In this document: positions 23,371-23,646 of the stretch, in pieces
Layout of the letters: every line of letters starts with the position of its first letter
Position numbering within the stretch: the stretch's first letter is position 1
From: an uncultured Phycisphaerae bacterium
Lineage (GTDB): Bacteria > Planctomycetota > Phycisphaerae > Phycisphaerales > SM1A02
Direction: 5' to 3'
Length of the DNA stretch: 23,646 bases
Assembly: GCA_937899935.1 (NCBI GenBank)
Contig: CALCOW010000040.1
Location: 1 to 23,646 of the forward strand
Notes under the pieces: model-generated
The model's database searches: none
What the model was told of the DNA's origin: nothing
Seen by the model: only the letters and a program-made list of their open reading frames with translations
Translations under genes and position numbers: made by a program

Positions 23371-23646
23371 ATGACCACGTCCCCGCAAGCTCCATCGCCA
23401 TCCGACCCACCGCCATGCACCCCTACCAAGCAGGTGAGGTTGAGCTTCCGCCGCCATCGGGGCGACCCATCGTTCTTCAAAGTCATGCTGGGCAATATGC
23501 GCCTGGGCAAGCTTCATGAAAGCGAGATTGCTGACCTCAACCTGACGAACCGCACGACCTATGAGGGTGAGGGTATTCAGGAAGTTCGCACGTTGATCTG
23601 CCGCCGCCAGGTGCGCCATAAAGCCATGGAACTTTTAGCAAGGCGC
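23371..23646 (+). CDS. recX: Probable regulatory protein RecX (C-terminus cut by window edge)
   Basis: 92 codons are visible from the ATG at 23371, with GGAG 7 nt upstream, and the frame is open at the window edge. After a Pro/Ser-rich start of about 20 residues comes a small basic strand domain (VRLSFRRHRGDPSFFKVMLGNMRLGKLHESEIADLNL). A helix then reaches HKAMELLARR, which looks like the first three-helix repeat of RecX. The order fits RecX proteins, which bind and inhibit RecA filaments. The assignment rests on the N-terminal part only; the diagnostic later repeats lie outside the window. It is transcribed divergently from the propeller lipoprotein, with 65 nt between starts. Confidence 0.55.
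   Translation, partial: MTTSPQAPSPSDPPPCTPTKQVRLSFRRHRGDPSFFKVMLGNMRLGKLHESEIADLNLTNRTTYEGEGIQEVRTLICRRQVRHKAMELLARR

Noticed and set aside
1..23646. tRNA, rRNA, CRISPR, insertion sequences, phage or toxin-antitoxin genes
   Set aside because: No tRNA-like cloverleaf, spaced repeats, transposase, integrase or paired small toxin/antitoxin genes were seen on either strand.

Overview
The window carries about 20 protein genes and no RNA genes, mobile elements or CRISPR arrays. It looks like chromosomal DNA of a planctomycete-type bacterium (PVC superphylum). The strongest clue is an 83-residue protein at 16909..17160. Its N-terminal pattern (MSLDRSLK, then RNVLTRAERI) matches the small basic protein family known from PVC bacteria. 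Supporting clues are a family-2 PyrF, two secreted thioredoxin fusions, a Fe(III)-type binding protein of a form I associate with planctomycetes, and many TTG/GTG starts. A Phycisphaerae-like lineage is my guess, not something the sequence proves.

Layout, left to right. 1..2482 (-): NAD-dependent DNA ligase, cut by the window edge, with a membrane-anchored protein of unknown function just upstream of it. 2749..4269 (+): a PBP4-type D-Ala-D-Ala carboxypeptidase. 4288..6822 (-): a tandem pair of exported proteins that each end in a TlpA-like thioredoxin domain. 6899..12659 (-): a tightly packed unit pyrF - solute-binding protein - pyk - cinA - folK, in which the binding-protein gene is split by a +1 frameshift at a C4 run. 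12939..14927 (+): DUF971 protein - thioesterase - glycosyltransferase, with ATGA or 4-nt junctions. 14928..15333: a non-coding stretch with an intrinsic terminator and a sigma70-like promoter. 15334..15603 (+): a small lipoprotein with its own promoter and terminator. 15701..18504 (-): acpS - SPOR-like membrane protein - PVC small basic protein - aminotransferase. 18611..19066 (+): an SRPBCC protein. 19092..19952 (-): a TIM-barrel isomerase/epimerase-like protein. 20007..21753 (+): moaE - four-TM membrane protein - nth. 21737..23305 (-): a beta-propeller lipoprotein whose 3' end overlaps nth. 23371..23646 (+): the start of a probable recX, cut by the window edge.

Functionally this is mostly housekeeping: DNA repair (ligA, nth, probably recX), central and cofactor metabolism (pyk, pyrF, folK, cinA, acpS, moaE), and envelope work (PBP4, thioredoxin fusions, lipoproteins, SPOR-like protein). 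I found no clear new multi-gene system. Most worth a second look are the frameshifted binding protein, a repeated TANNNT-N6-start arrangement suggesting leaderless transcripts, an endonuclease III with rearranged cluster cysteines, the tandem thioredoxin fusions, and the PVC small basic protein with an acidic tail.
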